From positions 10,168,001-10,232,000 of the forward strand of contig CAVNZM010000001.1 of the NCBI GenBank assembly GCA_963693365.1: 64,000 bases of DNA. Direction: 5' to 3'. Source of the DNA: Amoebidium appalachense (Eukaryota; Ichthyosporea). Position numbers and translations under genes: made by a program. Positions 1-35,390 of this stretch are shown piece by piece. The notes under the pieces are model-generated. The model saw only the letters and a list, made by a program, of their open reading frames with translations. It made no database searches and was not told the origin of the DNA. Position 1 is the stretch's first letter. Each line of letters opens with the position of its first letter.

Positions 1-652
1 ATAGCCTCATGCACACAGCGAACTTTTCCCACTCAGTTGCCAAGCGCATATCTGGCCTCACGTGCACACCGCGCACTTTTTCCACTTTGTAGCTATAGCT
101 GCCATGCGCAGATGGTTTCATGCACACTGCACTGCAGCACTTTTGGGGACACCACCAAACCGCAATACACATAGCATACGGTATCAAATACAGTACCGTA
201 TCCGCACGATTCCATGTGTCTGTGTGGTGGCCACAGACCGCCGGGAGACTCAGTTCTCGCTGTTCACGCACACGTTCACAGAAATGTTACAGTAGTGCAC
301 ACTGAATTTATAAATCCTGAGCACATGAGGTATATATTGCATAGATCATCAGGTTTCCTTTCAGTATACAGGAAATGTTCTTGCACCAACGCGTTATGAT
401 GGCGGACTCTAACTGAGAGCGAATCAACTGGACTATCTGAAATATATATAAGCTCACACATGGGGTACGCATGTATATTTTTGAACACCATACATATACC
501 CAACAGACAGACCTGCCTATGGCAGGGAAGAAAAGCTAGCTTTGTATCTCGAAAAAATGGTTTCGGAGGATATTGAGGTTAAGCCAGGTCACAAGTTTCA
601 TTCCCCCCCTCCCCCCCCACCCCCCCTCCCTCTCTTACAAACAAACACACAC

Positions 653-727
<75 letters not shown>

Positions 728-1083
728 CACACACGCACACGCACACACACACCTCCCGCCTCCCCTCCGCACTGAAAAAAAAGGCTCTATTCAAAAAGGG
801 GGGGAAACAAGGTGCGACGGTTATCCGAGTTTTGGGCAGTTGTATGTATAGCCTTAGAGCAGTATATATACTGGCACTATCAGCGCTCACCCACGACTAC
901 TGCAATAGTTATAGCATTTAGTTACAAAAAGAGAGGTGCAGATGAAAAGAGAGAAAAACAACAACAAAAATCACTTTCAAAAAGGGGAGAAAAAAAAACC
1001 AGGTACCGGCTCCCTCAAAAAAAGCAATTCGCCATAGAGCCTATGTAGCCCGTACTGTCCCGATTTTTCCCCCAAGGCGTCGC
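1..1083. other. Left-edge non-coding DNA with (CA)n and C tracts
   Basis: I see no convincing gene here. A C-rich tract (601-636) runs into a (CA)n array (about 645-752), followed by A-rich sequence to about 1025. Short open frames either translate the repeat or lack codon or domain character. Confidence 0.5.
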
Positions 1084-1216
1084 TCATCTCTTGTGCTCTC
1101 CTCCATTATCCGACTTCATTCGCGTTAGAAAATTCAACGCCATGACAGCATCTTCAAATAAACTGGGATCCTTGAAGTTAGCACAGTCCAAGTATGAGCG
1201 CTGCCAGTAGGTGCTT

Positions 1217-1588
1217 TCAAACACGTCCCCATGAATGAGTCCGCCTAGCTCCGTGTGGTCTCCTCCAACGGTGAGATGCTTTGCCCCACTTGATGCCGCA
1301 GTGCTTTTCATAGCACAAACCCACAATTTCTCCCGTCTGCAGGCACGCATCATACCTGTCGATATCGCACATATTTAGCCCTTTTCCTGATGAAGGGGGC
1401 TCAAGTTCCGGTTTGCGTAATGCTGCAGGGTGGCAATCCTCTATGCACGGCTTTGGATTTGAGTGATGGCGTGCGCTTTCGACGAGGCACGAGGTTACGC
1501 AATCAGAGAACGTAGTTGCGTGAATGAGAGAGGCGTTCAGGAGTATGGAGAAAAGGAGCAGGATGTAGGAAAATGCGCGCACCATCAT
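1217..1588 (-). CDS. Small secreted cysteine-rich protein, hypothetical
   Basis: I do not recognise the family. The 123-codon frame starts at ATG 1588 (a second ATG follows immediately). Residues 1-25 form a classic signal peptide with a hydrophobic core (ILLLFSILL) ending near Ala-Thr-Thr. The next 75 residues hold eight cysteines, including two C-x3-C pairs (CVTSC, CIEDC) and later single Cys in MCDIDRYDAC and LCYEKHC. The pattern suggests a disulfide-bonded extracellular peptide, possibly of the CHCH-like twin-Cx3C spacing type but exported. The last 25 residues are basic and Trp/Arg-rich and look like read-through. A second frame (1084-1353) overlaps this end and has good composition (LGGLIHGDVFESTYW...), so the true C-terminus may lie there after a short intron or a frameshift. 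No neighbour helps with function. Confidence 0.45.
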   Translation of the reverse strand: MMVRAFSYILLLFSILLNASLIHATTFSDCVTSCLVESARHHSNPKPCIEDCHPAALRKPELEPPSSGKGLNMCDIDRYDACLQTGEIVGLCYEKHCGIKWGKASHRWRRPHGARRTHSWGRV

Positions 1589-2009
1589 CTTCGTTTTTCA
1601 ATCTTTACGTTTAAATTTTGGTGTCGGGTGTGCCTAGTTGCAGCTGGATCTGTGCATGTATATAGGTATTATGTTGGATTCAGGGTAATCAACTGTGTAT
1701 GAGCGAGAAGTAGTAAGGTCCATGTCGCTCGAACCATGCTAATACTAATAAACAGTGTTTCTGTACTTCAAGTTTGTATGTACGGTTTTCGAGTTCTTTT
1801 GTACTTGAGTCCTGTGACTCATGAGTCACAAGCTTATTCAAGGTCAATTGGAATGGGGCTCTTCATAGCGACGAGGAAAATGTGCCATGCAACAAAATGC
1901 TTTCCGAAGGAAAATGTGTTGAGAATAGAACGTTGCGATAAAAAAAGAGTATAGGGTGAATTGTTTTTATCCTGTACATACGAAAAAAGCTTTCTTTAGA
2001 GGTTTCCTA

Positions 2010-2100
2010 TTGGATACAATTGGCCGCAAACGGCAAACAGCGCTGCCGCAATTCCAAATTTCGGCAGCGCTGTTTGCCGTTTGCGGCCAATTGTATCCAA
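2010..2100. repeat. Perfect inverted repeat, 39-bp arms, 13-nt loop
   Basis: Positions 2010-2048 are the exact reverse complement of 2062-2100 (arms start TTGGATACAATTGG and end CAGCGCTGCCG). The spacer 2049-2061 is AT-rich. A transcript would fold into one long perfect stem. The surrounding few hundred bases are not low complexity, so this is not a by-product of the microsatellites. Confidence 0.9.
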
Positions 2101-2415
2101 CGCCGGACCTTGGCAACAGAGCACGGTGGTGACACTTGGCCGGGGGTCTGGTGTAACGCATCAGTTGAGTCAACCAGATCGCCACTCGAATATGCCCCGC
2201 CCAGCAGCCCCGCCCTCTCCCCACGGCGGCCGGCCCCTCCTCCCCTCCCCCCTCCCTCCCCCCGGGGTCCCCCGCCCGCGCGTCAAATCCCCCCCCCCCC
2301 CCCCCCCCCCCCCGGGCCGGCCCCACCTCCTAGATCTCGACGCCCGGCGCGTTGCTCCCCACATCCATACACCGACCGACGCACACGGTCACAGTGCCAA
2401 ACACACGCGAACGCA

Positions 2416-2724
<309 letters not shown>

Positions 2725-2888
2725 CTAACTGCCCGCTCCGTGCACCGGGTTTTGTCATGACAAAAGCAACCACTAAAAAATTGACGACGTAGGCCCTAAG
2801 TTAACCTCATCAGCCCCATCTAAATATAACTTCCCCATTCCTCGAGCACACGTGTAGCATACAACATGAAGGTAAACAAAAGGCAAAA

Positions 2889-3112
2889 GTAGAATTATTC
2901 GGCATAAAGCAGGATTTTTCTAAATGTTCAGAAGAGGTACTCTGCAGCTGGGGGATAATTCTGCTAAAAGGAGGATCATTCTGTCGAAAGCAGAATTATT
3001 ATTCTGCAAAAAGCAAGGCTTTTTTTTTTTCTTTTTTTTTTGCTGCAGTGAGCTGGAAAGCTGTGGAATGATTCTGGCTACCTAAGCGGAATTATTCTGC
3101 TCGGAGCAAATA
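2889..3112. repeat. Degenerate tandem repeat of a TTCTGC/GCAGAA hairpin unit
   Basis: Six related units (near 2890, 2954, 2974, 2993, 3066 and 3089) share the core AATTATTCTGC followed by an A/G-rich loop and a GCAG or GGAG half, so each can form a small stem. Units are about 20-23 bp and diverged, interrupted by a T tract at 3020-3040. Confidence 0.55.
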
Positions 3113-3472
3113 AGTGTTGACTCTGCCGATGTGGTTCACAATGCCCCGCGAGTATGCCCCGCGACTCCTCGGCTATGTTAATCTCTTCGGTGTAGACACA
3201 AAACTCACGTGTAAACACCCGAGTGTGATACATACAAACGCTCACACACATGTGCGCGCGCGCATGGCAAACACATTTGCATCCCATTGCCCAGTACACT
3301 TCATGATCACGTGAGGCCCCAGATCGAGTAGGCTATAGTATCGCACCACAAACATACCAGGTGGCTGCCCTCGGGTTAAAAAAAAAACAAATGCTCACAC
3401 CCTCACCGAGGCTCTTCACACACACACATGCGTGGCTGTCACTGTACACATAAGCTCATACACATAGATACC

Positions 3473-3522
<50 letters not shown>

Positions 3523-3932
3523 ACATGTCACACACACGCGCGCACACACAGCGCGCGCGAAGAAAAGCAAGAATACAGGAACAAGAAGACTTCCAGAAGA
3601 AAAAGAAGAAAAGATTCAACTATCGATCCGAATAAATAAATAAATAAATAAATATAAAAAACAGCTTGTAATAATCTAGACATCAACACCGTCGGATCCT
3701 TGGACACGGCTACAAACGGAAGCAAAGACTTAGATAAACAAGATACCAATCGGAGTACAAGTATCACTGACCCGGAAAAATTCTAACAGGAACTAGGCTG
3801 CTAGAATGCAGGTAGGTACTAAGTGACATAGCATCCCATTATAACACCGTGGCCTGTGGCCTATGCTGTTATTAGTAAAAAGAGGAGTGGTAGCGGTCTT
3901 AAAAGTCACACTTAAAATTCTGGGGGCGGCGG

Positions 3933-3996
<64 letters not shown>
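3933..3996. repeat. Pure poly-G tract of about 60 nt
   Basis: One uninterrupted G run of roughly 60 bases preceded by GGCGGCGG. It has strong quadruplex potential on the plus strand. Confidence 0.9.
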
Positions 3997-3997
<1 letters not shown>

Positions 3998-4367
3998 TGG
4001 GGGGCATTAATTAGAGAGAGAGGTTTAATAACACGTACCTCAGGGCTCTCAATTCCGGAACACAGACACAGTGTGGTAGGAGACATGCCGAGTTGTTTGA
4101 TTTAGGACCCCCCCCTCCCCCGACCCTTATATCATGCTCATGCAACACATACGCACACCGGTCGTCCTCACGTGCCCCCATTATTCATTACGCATTCTTC
4201 TGACACCGGCGTACATGTACACGCACTAGTTCTTAAAGTTTTGCTTGTGTCACCGTGACGGTGCACGTGTGCAGATTTTCCTATGATTGGGGTAATATAT
4301 CAGTAAAGGGCATACACACACACTTTGGCTTTGTTAATCACGCTCACAAGCACATGTGCACACACGT

Positions 4368-4419
<52 letters not shown>

Positions 4420-5703
4420 CACACCGTGCACGCAAGTCACCCGCACAAACGCAGATCATTGCACACAAGCTTGCAGCTCAACTCCCACACGTAAATCCGA
4501 GATAATGCATCTTGGTATTTAAGCTTTCCAGGTCCCCGCGGCCGGGCCGGATCTCGAGCACGGCAGCTGGATGATATGGCTGGTTATTTTTATTTTTATT
4601 ATTTCTTTTTTTGTTTAGTGTGTTTGTTTGGGGGAGGGGGGGGGAGGGGGGGCTGGAGGGGCTGGACAGCAGTCCACATGTTATTTTACCTGTGTGTCGT
4701 GACCATAGCTTACTACATTTTTTCCCACATATTAAGTCAGGTATCAGGTTCATTATCCTGACAGAGAAGTGACTGTGCGCTTAGAGAAAAATTGATAAAA
4801 TGAACTATTTTTTAATTAAGAATTAAAATTTGGCTATTTTCTACGGGACACACAACCATGTTGTCGTGTCTACCCACAATTTTTGGAGATCTCGGAACCT
4901 CGGGAAACTCTTGGGCTACTATCAGGTGATAACACCTGCACACAGTAGAACTAATAGGTATTGACTATCAACGCCAAACTAAAAACATTTTTGTATATAA
5001 CCAACATCTGCCTGCGCACGCACAAAGTACAACCCATACCCTTCACTACATAACACACATCCCTCAAATGGGATAAGACATTTTTTTTTTGAAAAAAGGG
5101 GTCATATCGATCCCATCGTACAAAAATTTCCTTTCCCTGGCATTAAGGCCACATACATACCAACTGTAAATAAACCACGACAATACATAGCAGCGTGTAT
5201 AGCTCAATAGTCGGGTAAGGTTAACAGCAAAATGCGATGGGGAGTAAAAAAAGTGGGGGAAAAGTCATTCTACTCGCCACCTACACGCTCCTAGTTTACG
5301 TTATCTCAACAATTACCAAAACTAAACTTCATTCTATCATGATTTAACAATGGGGGTTCAACGAACTATTTACTGCGTCCTATCGTACATACCGATCAGA
5401 TTGCATGGTGGCACGACACATACCAACTTTCCACATTGGAATGCAGGTTAGCATAAAAACCTCAAGTATTCGAAAAATCAAATCCACCCAATCGCGATGG
5501 GCTACATCAACTTGGGGAACATTTTCCGTTCCACTAGTTCTAGAAAACAACGTCATCTAAATCTATCCAACCAGGAACTAAAGACCATTCAACGGATTCA
5601 TCATCATTCTCATAATTGCAGTATATCATAATACTTGCGTTTTGCAAAATGGTGCAAGTAAAATTACCAATATGGTAGTGCAGAAGCCCAATATTCATGT
5701 AAA

Positions 5704-6222
<519 letters not shown>

Positions 6223-6246
6223 ACCCACACACACCAATCCATTAAC

Positions 6247-18147
<11,901 letters not shown>

Positions 18148-18598
18148 CTTTTGAAAATTATCCCACAGTAAGGGCTAACAGATATTTCAAAGTTGTACCA
18201 AAACTAGTTCTTCAGTTCAAAGCGAAAAAAAGGAAAGAAACAAGAGAAATCCTTTGCGAGAACTGTTGTAGGCAAACATGCTAAACAACATTAGCAAGTG
18301 CACAGATGCACAAGACACGGCGAGGTTATCGCTATAAAAGCTATGAAGGACGTGTGCGTCAACAATAAAGAAATAAAAGAAAGATCTCAAAGTCGTCGTG
18401 ATGAACCAAAAGGCGCTGTGTGTTTCCGTTTAAATTTTCATATCGTGTGTCGGGATCTGAGAAGCTCGCACAAGTAATGCTTACAACCTAGAAAATGGAA
18501 GTGGAAGGAAGCGATTCCTGAGGATTTAGAGAGGCAGTAGGAGTCGTAGGAACGTAAGGGTACAACGGGTAATGAGTATCTATTATATCGCACACGCA

Positions 18599-18705
18599 CA
18601 CGTGACTCCACACACACTAATAACACACACACACACACACAGCACAGACACACACAGTCACACAGTCACACAGACGCTGAAACTGCGCATGCGTGTCACG
18701 CATGC
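18599..18705. promoter_or_regulatory. E-box and inverted GCGTG palindrome upstream of bHLH-PAS gene
   Basis: CACGTG is at 18599-18604. A 9-bp palindrome, GCATGCGTG-T-CACGCATGC, is at 18687-18705, about 450-550 bp upstream of the bHLH-PAS start codon. ARNT homodimers bind CACGTG and AHR:ARNT recognises GCGTG cores (established). That these sites act here, possibly in autoregulation, is inference. Confidence 0.25.
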
Positions 18706-19413
18706 CGATCATGAGCCATGAGTCGCTAGGTACGAAAGGTAGCCCTACGTCATGTAACGTCGCGGTGCGCGCCGGAATTTATTGACCCAGGGTTAAAAAG
18801 TTCGAGCAGGGACTCGACTCACTCGAGTGGCCGGCGGAGCATGAAGGTCCAAGAGTAATACTGTAGTCAAGCTGTAATATTTCTTTTAATCATTCGTAGC
18901 ATCTACATAGATTTACGGTTTTGAGAAAAGAGGGGCAGTTTTTTTTAAAAAAAATGGAATTCTGGTGGAATGTAGATGCCTCGAAGATCTTGCAGCGATC
19001 TTGATAATGATGCAAATTCAAGCCCTGTTTATTCATCGGGGCTTGTTAATACAATGTGAAGTTTGAATTTACAAAATATTTAAATCTTAATTTGAACGCT
19101 TTGGGGTCAGATCTATTGATCGATCGAAACGCCCACCGCGTTTTTAAACAAATATTTCTCAAACTTTACGATCCAGATTATTGTATCCCGGTTGAGTGGG
19201 GAACTCGCTACAACCCTATTTTTTAACCTCGCCAGCCGATAGCTTGCGGTAGGTTCCTTTGATTGGCTCGATATGTTTAAGCATGCACGCCAGAATCAGG
19301 GTATGAAATTTGTTTTTGGCTGGTGCTATTTTGATAACTTTCTACCAGCCTGGATGGCTCTAACAGAGCCAACAACCCTTTTTGGGTGTTTTTTTTTTCT
19401 TTTTCTTTTTTTT

Positions 19414-19447
<34 letters not shown>

Positions 19448-20706
19448 CTTTTGACTGGATTTATTCAACGGAAAGATATGCAAGTATGCACGGCATACGG
19501 AGAAGACAATAAAAACTTCACGAGTTATCCAGTAACAAGTGCATATGAGATACACTGTGTGAAAATCATATAAATACTCAATGTGACGACCAACAGAATT
19601 CAACAAAAAGTCTAAAGTGCACATGTAGCAGATACCCGGAGGGAAAGAGGTAAAACGCGACATAAAAATTCACACCTATCAACATGCTTGCGATTAAAAG
19701 GTCAGCACAAAAGTGGCACCAGCGGCGATGAAAACAAGAATTACAGCGCCACTGCACAACTTCCCAGGCAATATCAACATCAGAGCACCATACAGACTTA
19801 TCTACTAGGGTGGTATTCATACGTACAGCAGGAGAAATGTATCCTGCCAAAGCTCCCAAAAAGCGATAATGATCAGTACGGTGTTGCCTAAGGAACATAA
19901 CACATGCCGACTGAGTTTTACCTTTGATTTCTCTATCAGAACGAGAAAGAAACTTATACTGCGTATGGTAATAACGCGAAAAGGCAGAAAAAACAGGAAG
20001 AGAAAAGAAAGAGGGAGTGAGATAGCGAGAGGAAGAATCAGGTGGAAAGAGGGTAGGCTGAGGACATTCAGAAGTAGCGTTGGGGGTTTACGCTGTTTAC
20101 TCGAGGCAAAGAGAACCAGTCTCAGGTATGGGGGGGGGGGGTTTTGCTCGGAATATCCCCTCAGCGGTATATCATGATCACGTACATAGATGTCGGGTGG
20201 TGACTATATGGTGAATCGGGGGGGAAGAGGGATGGAGGGAGGGGGGGAAAGAAAGCATAAAGAGGGTGACCATCAGGTAGCCTAACTAAATGAAAACAAA
20301 AACGAAGAGACAATTCCTCCATACGACAAACAGCAGACGACAATCCAAACATACTGATTAAGGGAGGCACAAACCGAGTACGAAACAAAGTGCGTAGCGC
20401 TTTCTTAAAAATCTGGCTCCGTTAAGGCCAAATTTTGGAAAATCGATGGACCTAACCTCAAAAAGTTAGGGACATTTTTCGGACTTTCAGGGACAATTTT
20501 CTGGCCCTAAACCCCCTACAGCTAGAGTAAATTCACAGCCTGGCCCGTGACGATGCACGCCTGCGGCCTGAAATTTGATCACGGTCCCTGGCAGCCACGG
20601 GCACGGTGCCACGGAGGCGGTGAACGTACATACTGCAGCCCCCCCCCCCCCCCCCCCCCGCGCACGTACGTACATGTAACTCGCCTAGTAGACTCGTAGG
20701 ACTCTG

Positions 20707-20748
20707 GGGGGGGGGGGGGGGGGGGGGGGGGGGGAGGGGGGGGGGGGG

Positions 20749-20822
<74 letters not shown>

Positions 20823-20925
20823 AGAGACTCAGAGATATTACTCAGTGAGAGAGAGAGACAGAGAGAGAGAGAGCCTGAGAGAGAGAGAAGGAGAGAGGGG
20901 AGGGGAGGAGAGAGAGAGAGAGATC

Positions 20926-20960
<35 letters not shown>

Positions 20961-21012
20961 AGAGAGAGAGAGAGAGAGAGAGAGATCTAGAGAGAGACAA
21001 GAGACAGAGCGA

Positions 21013-21046
<34 letters not shown>

Positions 21047-21105
21047 AGAGAGAGAGAGAGACAGAGAGAGAGAGAGAGGGAGAGAGAGAGAAAGAGAGAG
21101 AGAGG

Positions 21106-21138
<33 letters not shown>

Positions 21139-21203
21139 GCTTGAGACTCAGGGTGAGGGGGGAGGGGGGGGGGGGGGGGGGGGGAGAGAGAGAGAGAGAG
21201 ATC

Positions 21204-21248
<45 letters not shown>

Positions 21249-21607
21249 AAAGAAGGCATTTTAACGAAATTTTAGACTCAAAATTACAGTAAAATTGTAT
21301 AACGTTATGCAGGTTTGAGCATAACATTATGCACGTTTCAAAAAATCAAAAATGCAATAACTCGGGAACCGCGCGACGAAAATGCATCAATATTTCACAG
21401 TTGGTGTGTTTTTATACGCCCTGCACACACACGTTTAGATAACAGCATAACAGTGTGATCTGGTCAAGCGATCACGAAAAAACATTAAAAAAAACTTTAA
21501 AAAAACTGTACGTCAAATTTTTCGGTAAAATCCCTTAAAGACAGAGCGAGAGAGAGAGCAGAAGCGTGAGAGGAGGAGGAGAGAGAGAGAGAGAGAAGGA
21601 GAGAGAA

Positions 21608-21690
<83 letters not shown>

Positions 21691-21987
21691 CTGACTATGT
21701 CTGAGGGAGAGTCTCAAGGGAAGGAAGAGGGAAGCCTTGGGGAGAGAGAGAGGCTGACAGACTCCGAGGAGCAAAAGACTCCGCGACAGAGGGAAAGAAA
21801 GGGAGACTCGGGGAGAGAGAGCGAGTGAACGAGAAAGAGAGAGAGAGAGATAAAGAGAAAGAGAGAGAGTGTGTGTGCGTGGTAGCAAGAGAGAAAGAGT
21901 GAGAGTGAGAGGCGCCGTCGGGGTGGGGGGAGAGAGAGAGAGGGACAGAGGGGGAGAGAGAGATGGAGAGAGGGAGAGAAAGAGCTT

Positions 21988-22045
<58 letters not shown>

Positions 22046-22083
22046 CTCGGAGAGAGAGCCTGAGAGCGAGAGGGGGAAAGGGG
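20707..22083. repeat. GA-rich satellite-like block, about 1.4 kb
   Basis: A G tract (20707-20750) passes into (GA)n with recurrent AGATCTAGAG motifs (near 20923, 20985, 21041, 21200). A unique 300-bp AT-rich insert (21250-21535) interrupts it before GA-rich DNA resumes to 22083. It is much more heterogeneous than the plain (GA)n arrays elsewhere. Confidence 0.8.
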
Positions 22084-22978
22084 GGGGGGGGGAAGGAGGG
22101 GAGGAACCGGATTTAATGGGCCAGAAGGCCTTGCAGGGATGCAGTGCGGCCCTGCCCGCACGTGTCGAGACTTCCAGCTTAGGAAGAAAAGGAGGGATCT
22201 TAGGTTGAAAATCAAGCCCAGATCCCACTGAGCGCAGGCGAGATGAGAGAGTCTGTTCTTGAATCCTATGCTCGTTTCAGTGAGCTAGGCAGAACGCAAG
22301 CATACACTCGAGTGCAGATGAAGCTTGAGTATTTGTAGGCCGCACAGGCGATGGCCAATACACAGCCGGGAACTAATTGAGCTGACAAACAACAAAGTGT
22401 CACCTTGCAAATACATTCCTGAAGATTGACGAAAACGAAAACTTAGTAATGCCTGCTTTCGCGCAAACGCTTGCACGAGACCGAAAATGTCTGAGATGCT
22501 TGGAGCCAACAACGATCATTAACGGTCTCGTGGTCAGAGCTGTTACTAAAAGAGGAAATCAAGACAAGTGTGTGTGTGTGCATGGTGTGCCAGAGGGAGT
22601 CAAGGCTTGCACAAGAAAAGCCTAGTCCGACTTGGCCGTGTACCACGCAAGTTGCGTGATGCTCAACGCACAAGATCATCGATGTGGTTGTTACAAGCTG
22701 ATAAGTTAGCTCTTGGAATGCATGCACAACTTGCAGACGTGCAGGTAACTACGGAGCAATACGTTAGATTACAATAACACTTTTTGCAATAGACGTTATC
22801 ACGTTAGTCCTTCGGCTAACAGTGCTTGAATTTTGCGCAATAGATAACACAGCCACTAATAAACGTTTACAAGCGGCTTACAGCCTGAGTAAACAGGTAA
22901 TACTAAAGCTAGAGGTGGGTGACAACAATTGTGTCTTGCTTATGGCTTAGCACTACCACCTTGAGGCGGTGTCTCCTT

Positions 22979-23013
<35 letters not shown>

Positions 23014-23263
23014 CGCCTGAGTAGATGTTAAAACGTCGCACGTGCGGCAACACGTCAGTACGTGTTAGGGCTTAGCACCGAGCTAGGAAAGGGGAATCAT
23101 TGTGCACTGTTGGGTGAACGGCCGGGTATGCGACTGGTGCGCGCGTACACGTGTGTGCGTGAGTGAGTGATTGAATGTGTACCACGGTGTGTGTGTGTAT
23201 GTGCGTGTGTGTCTGTGTGTGTGTGTAGTAGTAGAGTAGTAGTCCGTCCAAACACTTGTTTGT

Positions 23264-23812
23264 ATGGCACGGAAGCGTGTGACTGAACTCGAGGGAAAAT
23301 TCTTATTTTCAAGTATGCAAAGTTGGGGAATCCGTGAGACCGTGCATGACAAGTGTAACTCTCGGAAGTGCATATGTGTACCTGTTCTGACACGACCTGC
23401 CTGTGCCCCCAAGCTACGTAAGATCAACTTACGCGTGCACTGTTTTTCGATGCCATCTTCGAAAAACTTGCCTAGCTGCGAATCGTCACTTCGGGGAACG
23501 CTGTTAAGTTATAAACGACAAATATGTAAGCCGCGATTGGGTGCCGGCACCAAGGCTAACAGTGCTTCCACACAACAAGGTACATATGTAGAAAACGTAA
23601 AAACGTGTGCACGACTGTGGAGGCAACGTTTTGTCCCCTACATGCTAAAGTTTTCTACGTCTGGTGCACGGCCATCTACAATACACTACATCGTGGTCTG
23701 GTGCGAGCTCAGTTTGTGGCCATCAAGTGGCCCGCGAGCTCTATTTATAGAGAACCCTTTTGATTGGGCGAAGTCAAAAGGCCACTTGGGTGTACCGATA
23801 CCCGGCCCGTGA
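23264..23812 (+). CDS. 182-codon open frame, unrecognised
   Basis: An uninterrupted 549-bp frame in non-repetitive DNA, starting at ATG 23264 (MARKRVTELEGKF). The product is basic and has scattered Cys (CNSRKCICVPVLTRPAC). I see no signal peptide, membrane segment or family motif. In this AT/GC-balanced sequence a frame this long can occur by chance. It could be an exon, a domesticated fragment or spurious. Confidence 0.2.
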   Translation: MARKRVTELEGKFLFSSMQSWGIRETVHDKCNSRKCICVPVLTRPACAPKLRKINLRVHCFSMPSSKNLPSCESSLRGTLLSYKRQICKPRLGAGTKANSASTQQGTYVENVKTCARLWRQRFVPYMLKFSTSGARPSTIHYIVVWCELSLWPSSGPRALFIENPFDWAKSKGHLGVPIPGP

Positions 23813-24803
23813 ATTTTGGTACGAGAAAAGCTTCCTACGATTCAGGAGAAGTATGGTTCTAGTAAAGATAATATATAGGAAAGAGCTATACTGAGTTACG
23901 GTTTGAAGTACCACAGAAGATTTACCTTGGGCCTATGTGCCATACATCCACGTGCTAAGTTGGTGTAAGTGCTCCTTTTGCATCGCTCAGATTTGGCCAT
24001 ATAAGGCAGCAGATCAAATTTCCTTGTAGTCTTCGACTGCAAACGTTGTGCTATTGTGTTTATGCATTTTCAAGGTTGTTCTTCTAATAAAATGACGTCC
24101 TTGTATAGTCTTACATGCTCCGCTTTTGTTGCCTCAAGGGGCAAAAAAAAAAACGGAGCAGGTTGCAGCAGTTTCAAGTTCGTTTTGGCCTTTTCCGCCT
24201 CACCATCTCTCTTCTTATAACGTGAGCGTAAAAAGGGACGTTCTCGTGTTCTCAGAAGTTGGTAGCAACAGGCAAACGTGACAGACTTCTCTGGTGAGTT
24301 TTTTGTTTCGTGGGCGCCAAGAAGGGCTATAAGCCTTCTTGGTGTGTGTGAGATTTGGTCATAAATGAGAGCAATCCTCTAAGGGGGGGGGGAGAGAGAG
24401 AACTAAATTTTCAACGCCAGTTTATGGAGAACATTAGAGGGGTAGTTGTTTTGTCAAAGGACTTACTCACTCTAATGGTTATGTTATACACGCTGGGCTG
24501 CTCCTTCTACGTTCTGGACTTTCGCGAAACACACTCAGTGGCCATCGGTGCCCTTCCATCCACTACATAGAATTGATTTAAGTTTTTTTCGAAACCCCCC
24601 AATAAGTCACATATGGGCATTTACAACACCGGTAAATTCAATCTACAAACACGGCTTCCGATTACTGTGTAGGGCATGGCATTCATTACACTTTCACTCG
24701 AACATTGTATTCTGTTGTGTTCCAAGACCACTCGGCAAGGAAGCGAGCCGAACCGGGAAGATGGGTGGGAGGGTTCCTTGACGGGTGCTTGCAAAACCAG
24801 AGA

Positions 24804-24894
<91 letters not shown>

Positions 24895-25401
24895 CTCGCT
24901 TCTTCCCCCTCTATTTTCCCTCTCTTCTTTCTCTCTCTCTCTCTCCTCCCTTCTCTCTCTCTGTCTCTTCCCTCTTCCCCCCCCCCCCACCCCACCCACC
25001 CCACCCACCCCACCCACCCCACCCCCTCTTTGTACTTCGTACCTTATGGAGCTTTTGAACCTGCACCGCCACCCTCCCCGTACTTTCTTCCTCCTGTGTG
25101 ACACCTGTACCTCCCCCTTATCTCCCACTCGTTTACTCAAGAAGACCCATCCCTCCGACCTTTTTTTCACCATCCCCGGAGAACGGTTTAAACCGCATAC
25201 CACTTTTCTTGAAATGGACTCCATCCGTTCCTTGTTATTCAACACTAACAATGATCCCACTAAGAACCAACATCATTTTCTTCTTATGTGATTTCTGAGC
25301 AAAGTAAAGCCCATGAATTGTGTTTCTAAGGCAATAATGGTGATATATTATATTTTTCTGCTCAAAAAAGGAACCCGTGTCATACTTTCTTGGTGCAGAC
25401 C

Positions 25402-35390
<9,989 letters not shown>

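Larger units (their letters stand above)
18148..25401. other. Gene-poor region between divergent bHLH-PAS and E2 genes
   Basis: This holds the presumptive upstream regions of both flanking genes, which are transcribed away from each other. Contents: unique sequence (18160-19380), a T tract (about 19390-19450), unique AT-moderate DNA (19450-20700), a GA-rich block (20707-22083), unique DNA with one 182-codon open frame (23264-23812), and (CA)n plus CT/C-rich sequence (24807-25030). No exon chain could be assembled. Confidence 0.5.

Noticed and set aside
3933-3996. Telomere or assembly-gap origin for the long G tracts
   Set aside because: No telomeric unit is present, and G/C tracts of this size recur throughout introns next to genuine unique sequence. 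They look like real homopolymers, although their exact lengths are probably unreliable.
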